DNA of 64,000 nt from positions 1,426,001-1,490,000 of the forward strand of contig JARFXM010000006.1 of the NCBI GenBank assembly GCA_029532625.1, given 5' to 3'. This stretch comes from Lomentospora prolificans. Taxonomy: Eukaryota > Ascomycota > Sordariomycetes > Microascales > Microascaceae. The notes under the pieces were generated by a model. The model saw nothing but the letters and a program-made list of their open reading frames with translations, ran no database searches and was not told the origin of the DNA. A program made the position numbers and the translations under genes. Below, in pieces: positions 24,640-38,151 of this stretch (positions are counted from its first letter, which is position 1; the number at the start of each line of letters is the position of its first letter).

Positions 24640-27600
24640 ATGGTAAGGACCTCTTCCTTTGTGCTCAGTGCTGGCCGATTGTATCGAATATATCATCGAT
24701 GCCTTTCCTCGCAGCGCATTTCTTTACTTTTACCTCGAGCCTAGCCATTTACTGCCATTTCCACTCTATCTTCACTCGGATTTCACCTCTCTTGTCCAAG
24801 TCTGCCCTGCCCGTCTCTCGTCTCTTGTCTCCTTTTTACCCTCGTGCAACCTCTTGTGTTCCCGAGGCCACCGCCTCTTCATCCCGCTCTTTACCTCGTA
24901 TGTTTGCTTCAACATCTCGTTCCCTGCCGCATTTAGTTCTTGAACCAAGCAGCTCCTGCCCCTGAGCGAGAACTCTCACAATATCTGACACCTGAACCTT
25001 ACAATTGACATTTCGGCTAGAATAACCATACTCTTAAAAGGAGGCGGCCACTTGGCCATGACCCTAATTCTTCCGAATCCCTCATTCATCCACCTCCGCC
25101 TGTGACGTACCCTTCTTTTGACTTGCAGTTCTCCAACCTTCCTACGCCTCAGCAGATTAGCCTTGAGGAAACTGCAGCATTTTATGGACTTACGGGCGTC
25201 CAACTGCATTACATCGTGTGGAATAGCATCACCGGCAGTACTAGCAGCTTCGAGGTCAATACGCACCACCCCAAACGCCCAAGATTAAGTTACCCTATTG
25301 CGCCGCACCATCCCATGCATGGTCTTGATAACGACGACCCAGAAAGAATGTCACAAATTCGTCCGTCCCACCAGGGATTAGAGGCTGTCGGATCGAACGC
25401 CCCTCTACCCGGCTCATACTCACTCAATTTGGAAGGCTCTCGGATAGCAAACGGTCTAGCTAGCCTCAAGGATGCTTGCCAAAACTGCATTACGCGATGT
25501 GATGGACAAGATAGTGCGTGTGTCCCGACCCTGGGTCGTCACTGTTCTCGGAAAATCTGCCCTCGCCATGTGTCGTTTCTAGTTTAGCTGACGTATGCCC
25601 AGGCTACTACCCTATCGCGCCTCCGCCCACGTATGATTATGAACCCAACAGACCGTATACGGTCGAAAAGCCTCCGTCTATGGATGTGGTTTCCTCAGGG
25701 GGGTTTGTGAACGCACCCCTTAAGGCACCTAGCCCATCCTCCTTCATGGAAGATGGGACGTCGTCGACGCGCTATCTTCCTAACTATCCAGCCCTTCAGC
25801 CTAGCCCTCAGCCTGAAATGGATCAGAATGATAATCGCGGGCAACTGAATTTCAATACCCACTCCAGTGTAAGCGATTACTACGTTAATGACAATCAGCT
25901 TACCACCAGCGTAGCTCTGGACACCGATATCTCTAGGCCTGGATCGATGGTCCAGGAGCATCCAATCTCTGCTGTCCAATGCTCGCCGCAGTTTAGCGAT
26001 GCCTTGCCTCAACCCCATTCAGACGGCGGCCTGGGTAATGCTGTGGCTCGGTATAACAACATTCCTAACTACGGTGGAAGAGCACACGTTAACACCAACA
26101 ACACGGTTTCCTACCCGGACATGATGCACCGCGGCTCTCCTTTTGACGCCATGCTCACAAGCCCTCTAAATCGTCCAGCCGCACGACGCGGCCCATTCAA
26201 AAATAACGATGATCGGGAGAAGACCGCCCAGACAAGGAAAATAGGGTCATGCGTGAGGTGCAGGATGCAGCGTATTAGGGTATGGCCGCGCCATGAACAA
26301 TCGGCAAGTCTGACATTTATCTGCCATCGGCTGCTAATTGCTTCAACTGCTAGTGCCTCATCAACCCAACTGAACCGAATGGCCCTTGTCTGACGTGCCA
26401 GAAAGTGTCGTCGAATACGAAAATTAGGCGATTACCATGCCTACGCTATAAGATCACCGATGTGCGGCTGTTCAAGCCTGGTCAAGTCCGTGGTTTTGAA
26501 TGGACGAGGCGATGGAGGGACAATGTCGTTGATAACATTTCCCACTGGGCGTCTGATGAGATAAAGACGATCCAGGTATCGGAAGGCTACACAGGTCGGC
26601 CAGTTGAGCTTCGGGTTCGCAAATTCATCCCCCAAGATGGAGATAAGCTAGAGCGCTCCTGGGTCGCGAATGGCGCGAAGAAGTCGGTCACTATTCCACC
26701 TTACGCGATTGTGGATCTCGAGGCCGCCCGCAATGCCTACTCCGAACATATTGACCGTGGCATTGTTGATTGTTTTTCAGCCATTGTTAAACCGCGGAAT
26801 ACTCTCCTGTGGAAAACATACGTCTTGGCTTGGAAGATGGCTCAAGACACACAAGTGTCTAAAGACGAAAGAGACTTGCTTCTCTTGACCCTCAGACTCT
26901 GGGTTGCCGTTCGTCTGACAACAAAGTCAACAGTTATCGTTGGCGACGAAACATTGGGAATGCCGCGCGATATTATGGATGACACAAGCCCCATACATGG
27001 TTGCATTCCGCTCCCCCCGGTCATGGGCGCGCAGCTAGATTTGATTCTTATTCATCAGATCCAGGCGGCCCTGCGTCGCGAGCTGCTGGATAAACTCCAG
27101 AAGATGATTCAGACGAATAAGCAGAAGACGTGGCTTACATGCTACCTTGTAACCTTTATTCTGCTCCACAATGTCGCCTTGATAACCAATCATGACGCAG
27201 GTTATGCCCGAAAGCACGGTATTCTGGTGAGTGCCTTGAGCTTGCCACTCCTCCTCTTTTTCTTCGTTTGTTGCCTCGAGTTGGTTTGCTAGCTAGTCCC
27301 CTCCCCGCATCCCTAGACGTAGTTGATTGTATTCGATACCCTGAAGCGAGAGAGGAAAATGCATTGCTTGACTGAGTGAGACGGGATATGGGGGCGCTAA
27401 CTGAGGCCATTTCCAAATGACAGAAACGGTTTGCAAGGGAAGATAAAGTTCGAGAATACCATCTGGGTAAGTCAGAATCTCTCCCGATTCCCAGACAGGT
27501 TGGAAATCGTTTCGCCTGGCCCAACAACAGCTATGCAAACGCGCCACACGTCGTGGTTTGGGTAGAGAAATTGAACTGACGGACAGACACGGACGTCCAG

Positions 27601-28005
27601 GCGCGAATATCCTCCTCGCCTATTTCCACTACTGCAACAAGGGCATCTACCCGTTCTCAAACGAATGCAAGGAGCAAGACTTAAGGACCCTCGCCGAATT
27701 GGATGAAGCTATGATCTCCTTCGTGAAAGAGACCAGGTCGTATGCAGCCGAGCACAGTAAGTATCAATAATATTGGTTACGCCAGCCCATCAAACCCCTC
27801 CTTATCCATGACGACTGCCGGTCTGAGTGGTGGCATTGGTCGCTAGAACCCGAGAGATTGGGACTCAAAATGCAACTAACAGGATGGTTTGTGCTGTGCA
27901 GAGCGCCAGTGGGAGAGACTCCACCAAGAAGGCCGGTTCGAAGATGATCACTTCTTTGTGAGCCAACTTTTCACGGAGAATTGGGAGCCCCGCACAACAG
28001 TATGA
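24640..28005 (+). CDS. Zn2Cys6 fungal transcription factor
   Basis: Nuclear GAL4-type transcription factor, 746 residues. Exons: 24640-24642, 25129-25513, 25603-26279, 26354-27226, 27424-27466, 27601-27756 and 27902-28005; all phases agree. The binuclear cluster is C346-x2-C349-x6-C356-x10-C367-x2-C370-x13-C384. Intron 3 cuts it immediately before C356. After it comes a helical region with the motif ANILLAYFHYCNKG and a C-terminal NWEPRTTV. The N-terminal 340 residues are Pro/Ser/Asn-rich, probably disordered. Exon 2 has an open frame but no in-frame upstream ATG. A strong acceptor (TTTTGACTTGCAG) precedes it, and an ATG followed at once by GTAAGG lies at 24640, so I propose a start-codon-only first exon. 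That first exon is the weakest part of the model. Target genes cannot be inferred from neighbours. Confidence 0.88.
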
Positions 28006-31000
28006 TTGGGCCGTGTTGTAGTACCCTTGGGTATGTAAAACACCGTAGTGGAGAGAAAATCTGCAAGCGAATGCACGGAAACGAAAAAAGACAATACTTT
28101 GCCCGATTCCCAGAAAGCCAGAGGCGGATGGCTCGTGGCTTGCATTTTAATCAACAGCGTCGGCTTGAAGGGGAGATTGCCATTGGATATATCGACTGAA
28201 TGTGTGTCGTCGGGTTGAAGACGAGAAGGCCCCCGCAACACCGATCCTCTTCCGGCCTTCGGCCCTTTGTGATGGGCCATCCCCCTTACCCCTCTGCCCC
28301 CTCCCCTTTTCCAAGAACTAATGCAGGGAACGAAGTAACCCCTACCAACAACTTGAGCGTGTCTGTGTGTCTGCGTGTCCTGATTCCACTTGAATCACTA
28401 AAGTGCAACGTTGGTCCGCGGGAACAGGTCGGATAACTAGCTGTGAAGTTGGTGGTGTGAGTGAAGATGGTGAGATTGAGCGAGGAGAAAACATGCAAGA
28501 AGGCAGGACCTGTATTGCAATGTTATTGCCCCTACTAGTTTCGCAGGTATTCTGCACGCTGGCAATACCTTTATAAGAACATGAAGTTATGAAAACTAAA
28601 GTGGATGCATTGCCTTGCCGACATGCTGTTTATCGTTCTCTACCCCCTACTACCATCATGCACCCACGCAAGCACACGCAAACACATTTGTCCCCTCTCA
28701 CCCACACTATACAGCACGCGACAAACTAGTGTAATCCAATAGTTCACTACCAAGGTAGTTGAAGCTACATATTTACTTAGCCTTGCATTTTCTTCTTCTT
28801 GTCCTCTGGCGCATCAAGGGCTTGCATAGGTTGCGGGGCCGTCGTAAGCAAACCTCGTGTCGAGTTTCGTCTTTTAACTTTTGATAATCGTACAACTATA
28901 TAAAATTTCCGCGCTCAACGCGAGTTGGCTTGCTTGGCCGAGCATGGAATTCTCAAGATTGCTGGCTAACAACCCTAGCCTATGATGTGGCCCTGATACC
29001 CGCCCTCTCATTTACCTGCACATGAAGCCGCTTTGCTTTTTTGAATACCCGGTTGACAGCAGAAGAAATGAATTACCTCGCATGAGGAATTGCGCTACAG
29101 CTGGCCCAGAGCCAAGGGTCCGCACAGCCCAAAGAGTTAATTTGTATTAACGCCATCGTTGGCAGTACCTTTGACCGAAGGCGCTATCCTGTATACACTT
29201 CGACCGGTAAGGGAGTCTGGGGGCATGGTTAGCGTTTTCTGTGCCGTGCGTTTGTAGGTGTATATATGAATGAGTGTGGGTGTGTGTGGGTGTGTGTGTG
29301 TGTGCGTGCGTGGTGACGATGTGTGTGCGTGGTGACGAGGCGTGTGCGTATATGTCAAGGGAGACCGCACTCAGTCTTCTGCCGTGAGTATTGTCATGAA
29401 CCACCGGATTTCTCACTATTTTTCAGTCGTTCCCTTCTTTTCTCCAGCTGATTTTCACACTTATCAGTCTAGGAAATTATCACAGGCTTACTCTCAAATC
29501 GTATCGCGAAGGCACCTCGAGCCCAATCTACCAGAGTCTTGAGCGATGACTCCTTTACCCCCACACCCCGAGAATCCTTGCCAGTTGTACGCTGCGGTGA
29601 GGAGGCATGGGGCCTAAAATAGAAAGCAAGTGGGATGGCTACGCGGGCACAAGACCAAAAGTCCTTGCTCGAGGCGTTGGGAGCAAGACAAGGCAAGGGG
29701 GCCATGGGACCTCCTGTTCTCTCACTTGAACCTAATTACAGCTTACACGTTGTGATGGTCTATGGCGCCGTCCGAGGAACGCAGCGGGTGACGAACGGGT
29801 AAGAGGAGGTTTCCCCCCCCCAAAAGAAAACAAAGAAAGAAAGAAAGAAAGGGCAAAGGAAAGGCCAGATGAGAGAATGCGGAAGGCGGGAAAAATGGCG
29901 GGGCCTCTGAAAGGTTACAGATCATTGCGTATTTACTTCGTGGGTGTGTGTAACCTGTCCACAGATCATTGTCCCGGAAAGAAGCGAGGGGTTCAGCGGT
30001 CTTTGTTGATGGCCAGCCATATGAAAATCGCGAGCCAAGACAGGCGGTAACACAAGCAAAAAAGGAGGTAGGCCCATTGCATGTCGGGGCCAGGTCACCG
30101 GTCGACTCATGCCCCTGTTTTGAGAATTGGCTGCCCTGACATCACCAGAAAAGACTGAACACAGCTAAACGACAAGGGCTAGATATCCATTGTAACCCCA
30201 AAGCCAAATCGTAAGCTGGCTGATGACTGGGGGGACCCTCCGAGAGCAACAATTCGAAGTTTCGCCAGCACCTCATCCCAGGCACCACTATGCAGGTTAC
30301 TGCAGTCCTTCGTAGTAGTCAACTGTGTCCTAGTGGCACGACAGGGGGCCTGGCGCGATTCCGACCCCAGGGCCCAGGGAAGCAGAGAGCTCGCACAAGG
30401 ATTACGCGGGAATACCAATTGTATCCAGGATTGAGGCCTCGACAAACACGGAGCACATTGACAAAGCCACAGGCTGGCTGTCGACACACCAGTTCCCCAT
30501 CACACCGCAGTGGCTTGATAATGGAATCCGGAGACCGTCTCTGATCATCCGCCACGCCTCGCCCATCCGACATTTATTCTGATGGTGGGAATGTATCCTT
30601 CCACGTATATTTGATCGCGCATTCGCTTGCACCCCTATTAGGGGATATGTACCGACACGCGTGCCTCCCGGCGATGCTGCCCCGTTGCGGTAGCTGGAGC
30701 GGCGGATGAACACGGCATGGGGCGAGACATCCATCTCGACCCTCAACAGGACTTGGCTTTGGCCTCATTTGGGCGTCGTTGAAATAATACACCGTTGGTA
30801 GTTGTAGCCGATTGATTGATGCTATGCCACATTCGATGAATGCTATGCGACGCACCTGAGGTGGGTACCAGCCCCGTTGGAGTTGCAGCCCCAAGCATGA
30901 ATCGACGAGTATTACTGGCGAGGTGGCTTGGGACTAGCATGATACACTAGCTTTCCTGAGGCGAAGGAATCAATTGAGCTTAGCCCATTCGCTGATCTTC

Positions 31001-34000
31001 TCCTCCCGACTTGAGCCTCTCACAAGCGGATCTGGATCCAGGGTTTAGCTACGCCAAGTTCAACCTCTTGCCTTAGAAGGGGGATGATGAGCGAGGGTAG
31101 GCAACGCACCGCCGAAACCGTTCCCAGCAAACGTTTCTCGAGTTCTACCAGTAAAGAGTGGAGGATTAACAGCTCAACACCTCGCCACCTCTCCCACATC
31201 GGACCGTATACAGGCCGAACATCCACAGCCCCCCGCCACCCTCCGCCACGCGCAGAGCTCCACCCAAGGATATGCGGGAGGGGCGAGACCATTCTCAATA
31301 CGCCTGTTAGATGGAGGTTCCAAATTTGAGGAGATGGCATCAGTGGAGCGGCTTCACGCCTTCCCACAGCAAAATGCGCGAAGAAAGAGTAAAGTGAGAC
31401 AGGGACGAGATACCGGCGGGTACCCCGGCGGGTACTGTGCGACCTGAGCAAACCTCTTAAATTCCAATTCCAGTCTCGCACCTGCTATTACTTGTCTGCT
31501 CTTAGTCTTGCTTGAGCCGGGGCTGACAGCCAGCTCTCGTTCGTGCTAGCGACGGGGCTAGTGCTCCATCAATGGTGATGAAATTGTTTGCCAGAGAGGT
31601 AGATCGGCCATCCATGTGTACAGTACACAGCGTCTTCGGCGGTCATGTATGAATATTCAATGGCGTTGCACAATACGAAGTAAATTAACCATGCGGAATG
31701 CATCAAATCAATTGTGTGTACGGATAGCTATCGATGAAGACGGCCCAGGCAGAGACATCACACCAAGCATCAAGCATCTTCTCTCCCCCGTGCGCCTACA
31801 CACCACTTACGCCCGGCTCCGACTTCTGCTAGCACCATGTACCGAATACCCACTCCCACAGCCCAGCGAGAGCTTCATCAAATATTTCAATGAGGCGTTA
31901 CAAATGGATACAGGTGGAACTGGCTAGCCCCAAAACCACATCCCTTGAACAGCCTCTCATACCCTCGGGTCTGGTCTTTGTAGGGAGTGATCTCGCCTAC
32001 TTTGGCTCTGTACCTTACCCACACACCCACACACGACAGTTGCCAGAGGCGGTGGCTCGGAAGTTCCCATTTGCTCAGTGCTAGCTTGCCGCATGGAATC
32101 CAAACTACTCCCGGTGAGCCAGCCACGCCAGCCCACATCGCCCAAAGTAGACGCACCTTCTGAGTATCGAAACGCCAACAGCTACTCCTAGCCCCTTACC
32201 CGCCTAGTGAGCGGGTGCAAGCGACATCCCCCATCACGGTCTGCCCTCCATATACTGCATAGCGGAATAACTGGAAAGGGTGTCGGAGTGTACCTATGCC
32301 ACAGTGTTTGATATCTCTATCGAGCAGTCGCCGTAGCCGCAGCTCTGGAATTGACTCTCGTCACTCCTTCCCAGATTGGTGTTGCTGGCCGTTTCCCTAC
32401 AAGCCACTTCCATATTTGAGAGTTGAATTTCCCGCCACGAGCTTTGTTTACCTTTCCATCCTTTCCCCCAACTCTTGACGTGGCTGCTTTGCACCTCGAC
32501 CCGGTTGAGTCTACTCTTGCATATTCCGGCGTCTTCTGCAGGGCTACTTTTGCTGCAACCGGGGCTCTTTGCTTTTTTCCTGTCGCTGCTTGTCGGGTAC
32601 TACCCCCCTCTTCCTCGCCATTCGTACCTGAGTATGTATTACCTACGTATTCGCGGGTTGCGGCATGAAGAGGCCGATCGTCGATGACGGTCGTACATCG
32701 AAGAGCCAATTTCCTCTTCCCATGTCGTTGCGCCTCTCCTCTGCCCCTTCCTTCACTCTAGTATGGAAGCCTCTCTGCCTCTGCCTCCCCCCCCCTCTAA
32801 CCTCCCCCGTCAAGTGTCCATTCCACCTTTCCCAAGTCCTCATTCCCACCCCTCCCCCTTCTTCACTCAACGATACCCCTTACCTTTTACAGCGAGCCCC
32901 TTGCCATCACTTTGTCCCCTCCTTATCAACGAATTTATCGAGACCCGCCAACGGCTCCAACTGTGAGATGGTCCTCATCTATTACACCCGCGATGTCGAT
33001 GAGGCCAGCTCGAAATTGGACCTGCCAAAGTCTTCCAAGGAAACCAGACTCTAAAAGAAGTGGCTATCGACCTGTAACCTGGATGGGTAAACTTCTCCCA
33101 AGAAAAGTAAAGTATTGGACGTTCACGGGCGAAGAATCATATCTGTTCCCTCATTGTCTTGGTAGATACAGTCCACAATGCCCATCTCTGAGAGTCACAT
33201 ATAAGTACCTCCTGTATGAAGCCCACGGCCCACAGCACTTTCTCGTTTTGTCGTGCGCCTTAGTGCTATATGGAAACGTACCATCCTCGCCCTTCGTTGC
33301 AATCAATCCCTTCCATGAGCCGCAAGTTTGACTTGGTTTTGTGTCAGAGTTTAGTTACGCCCAACTACAGGCCCCCCCTTCGACCTTATCCCATCGTCAA
33401 CCCTGCTTCCTCACCCTTACTTGGGCGGAAACGAGGTCGAACACATTCAGCTCATCTCGTCGTTTCTGGCCCTCATCGTTTCCATCCTCCCCTCATTCTT
33501 GATACCCTCCACAAGTCACTTTTTTTTTTTTCCCTAAGCTCCACCCTGGGTCTAGGTTGAATTGCTGGGCCCCTTCCGGTAGCTGTTGTGTAAGGCATGC
33601 CCTGAGGACACGGCTCCCGGAGGCTCGCGGTCCCTTCCCGGACCGTTCAAACGGGCATCACAGATCCCAGGTACTCAAACCACCAGCCATTCGTGCTTTC
33701 CCGATTGCTGGTTCCCTTATGACCGCATGATCCATCTCATTGCCCTATGTCGCTAGCCACAGGAAAACAACACCTGACCCGGTGTAGAGCCTGGTTCCAG
33801 TCGGCACACTTCAACCATCACTACATCTGCTCTTTCCACTCGTATCCCATACCAGAGGTTTTCCTTTTTTTGTTGGGACCACCGACCTCATCCAGCAACA
33901 CTCGGTGTTTAAACCGATTTGTGGTCACTCCCGGGAAAGGGTTGTAACCTGGGTTCCGGGTTCCTACTTCTATTACCTCCACCTTCCAAACTTTACCGTC

Positions 34001-34515
34001 CACCTTCCTCCTCCCCGAATACATATATTGGGAGCAATGAGCTCCTTCCGTCCCCCATTCCCTTCAACGTTTGATATCTCAACCGTCATACACTGTCGCG
34101 GGCCATCCTCACTATCATCATCACTAAGATTGCTGTCATCTCCACCCTCGTCCTAGAACTCCTTGAGCCGACATTATCCTTTATTACTATAGAATCCCCA
34201 GAGGAAACACCGTCCAACTCTACAGCTAGCTCATATTCATGTAAAGATACACACCTGCTACCACTTTGCTTTCTGTCTTTTCTTGCTCCCCATCCGTCTC
34301 ATCTTCCTGTTTCTACTCGTGAACATATTCCCTTTTGGAATTCAACCTACAAAAGGGTTAGACACATACGACCAAGTCATTAAGTGGGCTACTCGCTACT
34401 GAAGTGATACAAACAAGTCCTCAACTTTCCGGTAAGATTCCTCTTGCTATCGAGGCTGGGCAATCCCTTCTAAGGATCCTGAGTCTAACTAGATGTTTGG
34501 AAGATCTTTTAACAA
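28006..34515. other. Gene-free region, 6.5 kb
   Basis: No frame is recognisable; the longest, 153 codons at 31020-31481 on the minus strand, has no known features. A (GT)n tract lies at 29273-29348. A CTACCAAGGTAG inverted repeat lies at 28747-28758. The plus strand from about 32.4 to 34.5 kb is strongly C/T-rich, which I read as the promoter and long 5' leader of the dioxygenase gene. A non-coding RNA or an untranslated first exon there would not be visible to me. Confidence 0.5.
29273..29348. repeat. GT-rich tract with 19-bp tandem
   Basis: Alternating GT with GC interruptions. Within it GCGTGGTGACGA occurs at 29308-29319 and 29327-29338, a 19-bp period. Alternating purine-pyrimidine tracts of this type can adopt Z-DNA; no function is shown here. 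Confidence 0.8.
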
Positions 34516-36053
34516 ATGGGCATCATGACTCCAATCACTGTTGGTCCTGTCATTGGCTCCGGAAACGTTTTGATTAACGCACACAAAAGCCTAGAGCCAC
34601 TTCGAGTTCAGGAGAGCTCTACCCTCCCCGCGGGTTTCCCAGCCTCTCTGGAGACCGATTTAGCATGGACTGGACAGCAGTTCCAGTCCAGTGAAGACTA
34701 TATCTTGAAGCTGCAGCCGTCGGAAATTGTTGAGGTAGAGACTGCCCTCGAACATTTCAAAGGTCTGTCACCCGAATATCCACCTCGTAGACAGTTGTAG
34801 AATACCCCTGCTGTCCTGCTTAGCTCTTGCTTTCGTGGTTTTCTGAAGTTATACACTAACATCTCGAAGGCTTAGAGCTAGATGGGAACGACGTCGGGCC
34901 TGGGAACTTCCCTCTCCCTGCCCTTGGGGCTAAACTCGTGGAACTAGCTCGCGATCTTTATAACGGCCGCGGTTTCTGCGTCATTCGGGGTCTAGACCTA
35001 AACAGGTACTCAGTGGAAGACTACACCGTGATTTGGCTGGGAATTCAAAGCTACATTGCGCCTCAACAAGCCCGACAGGATAAGAACGGCAACATGTTAG
35101 GTATGCGTCGTTCTATTAAGCCTCTATTGCCCTCGTCTCCACTTTTCGCGAACAGCAGTACGAGAGAGGGGTTGTATAATATGATTCGCAAATACTAATC
35201 AGCTATGGCTCCCGAAGTTCATATCTATGCGGACAAATCATCAGAGATGAAGGCGGAGCACCACCGTCACTCGACTAATGCCATTGTAAGTCCAAAATGG
35301 ATATGCGAGGGCCAAAATCTGTACATGACGATCGCGGATAACTGACTCTAGACATGCTATACCAGTCGTTCCACACCGAGGAGTCTGGTGACATTGTTGG
35401 CTGGCTTACTCGAAGTACCGCTGCTTCCGGCGGGAAGTGCATCATTGCCTCCGCCCACACTATTTATAATGTGCTAGCTACAGCCCGTCCAGATTTGGTG
35501 CGAGTTCTCGCTCGCTCAGATTGGCCTTTCGCATTGTAAGGATAACCCGATGAAATTCTAGTATTACACTCTACAACTACTCGGTGGCTAACACGTGTGT
35601 GCTAATAGTCCTCGGTTTCAGTGCCGGCCCATCATCTACTTTCATGAGTCGAAGCTCATCATGAACTTTGGCAGAACCCCTCTAATCGGGAATTCGGTCC
35701 ATGTCCGGCCTAGCCATCTGCCATCGTTATCTAGCCAGCAGCGCGAGGCCCTGGACACCATCGAGGCGATCGCACAGGCTACTCAGATGGAGATTCAAAC
35801 GCAGGCAGGGGATATACATTACATTAACAACCTTGCGGTCCTTCACCGCCGTGATGCATTTGTGGATGGTGACGAGCCGACAGCAAAACGACACCTTGTT
35901 CGCATGAGAATTCGCAACGACTTATTCAAGTGGTCCATTCCCGAGGAGCTCATAGAGGAGTGGTCTCGAGCCTTTGATATCAAGGGTGACCGCATCTGGC
36001 ATCTGGAACCAATGCCGGAAGGTTTTTTCCCCCTCAGAATGTACACTAACTGA
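34516..36053 (+). CDS. TauD/TfdA-family Fe(II)/2-oxoglutarate dioxygenase
   Basis: Non-haem iron dioxygenase of 386 residues. Exons: 34516-34762, 34870-35100, 35218-35285, 35366-35535 and 35609-36053, phases consistent. Iron ligands are likely H185 and E187 in SFHTEESGD (an H-x-E form of the facial triad) and H318 in NNLAVLHRRDAF. The Arg of RHLVRMRIR is the likely 2-oxoglutarate anchor. The C-terminal EPMPEGFFPLRMYTN resembles the conserved end of fungal TauD-like proteins. Family members oxidise taurine, other sulfonates, 2,4-D-like acids or secondary metabolites, so the substrate is open. No sulfur or biosynthetic genes surround it, and no signal peptide is seen; it is probably cytosolic. 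Acceptor choices at 35217 and 35365 were made by phase and family pattern. The acceptor for exon 3 could also be 35202, adding five residues. Confidence 0.9.
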
Positions 36054-38139
36054 ACAACGATTGCTTAGCTTGTTCCTCGCCACGGGAGTCTCGCCCCCCT
36101 GGCCGCCTACTCTAACCTCCCTAATTTATCATGACACATTAGCTTAGGCGTTGGCAAGGAATATTCTGTTACCCTGGGTTGATCAGCTCCTCAAGGACTG
36201 CTCGACACCTAATACCAACGAGGCTCGCATTTCCTTAACAGGAACATTTTTTATCCGTGTGCACATTGAGTGGGATCGGAAAACGGGAACGGCCAAGAAG
36301 GGAAAAGGTTTAGGGAAAAAGGCAGAGGTCGAGAAGGGTTGGAGGGCTAAATGGGTTGCGGGCGTCAATGGTACTTCTTCATTCTCTGTCCCTTTCCCTT
36401 TCCTGAGGCGTTTGTATTTCTATCACTTCTCCATACAAACCTTGTTTGCCTCAACCTTGCATCTTCATTCAACGTCGTTATTAATGTCTAAAGACACTCC
36501 TACATTACCGTTTTCTATCATTGCCCTCGCTTTCCCCCTGCCCCCAAGGCAAAGTAGCATGAAAAAGTGGAACAGCTTTACTAATAATAGTACTCGTAGT
36601 TGAAAGGAACATCGCGCCCTGCGCTAATTTGATAGGCCTAGACATCAGCTGTGCATGGGTCCACAACGAAGATCAGATGCCCCGTGGATACTGCAGCAAG
36701 ACCAAACAGTTCATGCAATTGCTTCTCCCGCCTCGCACTTGGGCGGAAGCCAAGGCAGCCAGTTGTCTATCGGTTTGACAGGTACTTGGGGCACCGTCGT
36801 TGGTTGCAATAGCGTGCACATCTGTAATTTTATCAATTCCACCAAAGCACGAGGAAACTAGAGGTTGTGCCGAGCACGCTCCAAACAGAGTTGTCGTTGT
36901 AATTTGGTGTACAGGGGTAAGCTGCCAGACTAGCTAGGATTGGACAAGAGTGGAAATCCAAGTGAGGAGCTGTGACTATTACCAGAGGGCTGCTTTTTCC
37001 AGACGAACCAACCAATTTTGGGTAGAACATTGAACCCTGGGAAAACCTGGTCCGGGACTGTAACCCCAGCATTCCGGCCTGCGCAATTAATCACCATATC
37101 CCTGCGCTTGTGTGGTACATGGTACAAGTTCCATCAGACCGGAACAGACCGTGCCACCCCATCCAGTCCTGCTCTCTCCTTGCAAACCCACTATGATTCA
37201 TTATTACCCGATCGAGTGCGCTATGGGTACAATTAGGGAAGGGTAGATCCTGAAGTCCAGAAGCAGTCGAGATGTCCGGTCCATGATGGGGCCGCGGATA
37301 TGTATTCTCACACCTGTACATTAGACTCACACTTGTACAGTTAACAATCCACCCTCATCTGCCCCCAAAGCCTCCCCAGCGGTGCCGAAAGAGTTCAAGT
37401 GCCCCGGGAATTTGGTACGAACTGGCCATTGACTTATTGGCAAGATATGGCGCGGCGACGTCGGGTATGCTTGCAAAGCAGCCTTCGATGTTGGATGGTA
37501 CCCGCATACTCTCATGCGTGTAGGGGCAGAAGGGGATGAAATTGATCGGGCGCAATATGTTTGCTCCGATGAGTGCTGCATGGAGTCCCCAGTGGGTCTA
37601 TTAATGTGATCAAGATTTGTATCGGAAGCACAGCTCGGAACAACTCAGTGGCAGTGGGCCAGGCCAGTATGATGACGTGCTGTAAAGAGCGAGCCTCCCA
37701 ACGTGTATTAGAGGTATCATGTCTGGATCGCTGGATCTATCCTTGATGAGGCAACAATTTTCCGCTGCTATTGACCCCTCGCCTGCTCAGTCAACTGCAG
37801 ATCAGTCGTCGAGCTCTCGCAGGACTCGACGTGAAGGATCACCTAATACTCGAGGATATCAAGGGGGACGAGATGATCGGCGAATTACCCTATTGAAAAG
37901 AGAGAAGAAAGAGAGGAGGGTAAAAGGGAATAGGAATGAGACATGCGAGAGCACTCTTGCCTCGTGCAGTTGACCAGGCCCAGGTGCCCCCAATGATATG
38001 GTCAGAGGACTCTACCGTCTCCGAAGGTCAGAACCAGGAAGAAGCGACGGCTTCTGGTCCGGAGCTCGGCAAGGGGCTGTGAACCGCCAGCCTAATATCG
38101 GCAGGGCGCCGAACAGGGGAGGGTTCCACGAGTGATTGT

Positions 38140-38151
38140 GTACCTTGGTAC
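38140..38151. repeat. Dispersed inverted repeat GTACCTTGGTAC
   Basis: Identical copy of the 12-mer at 5512-5523, also in non-coding DNA. Confidence 0.6.

Noticed and set aside
27467..27498. 32-nt intron in the Zn2Cys6 gene
   Set aside because: Too short for a fungal intron. Extending it to 27600 gives a 134-nt intron and the join HLGANILLAYFHY.
31020..31481. 153-codon minus-strand frame
   Set aside because: No recognisable domain; stands alone in a gap with no supporting splice or promoter signals.
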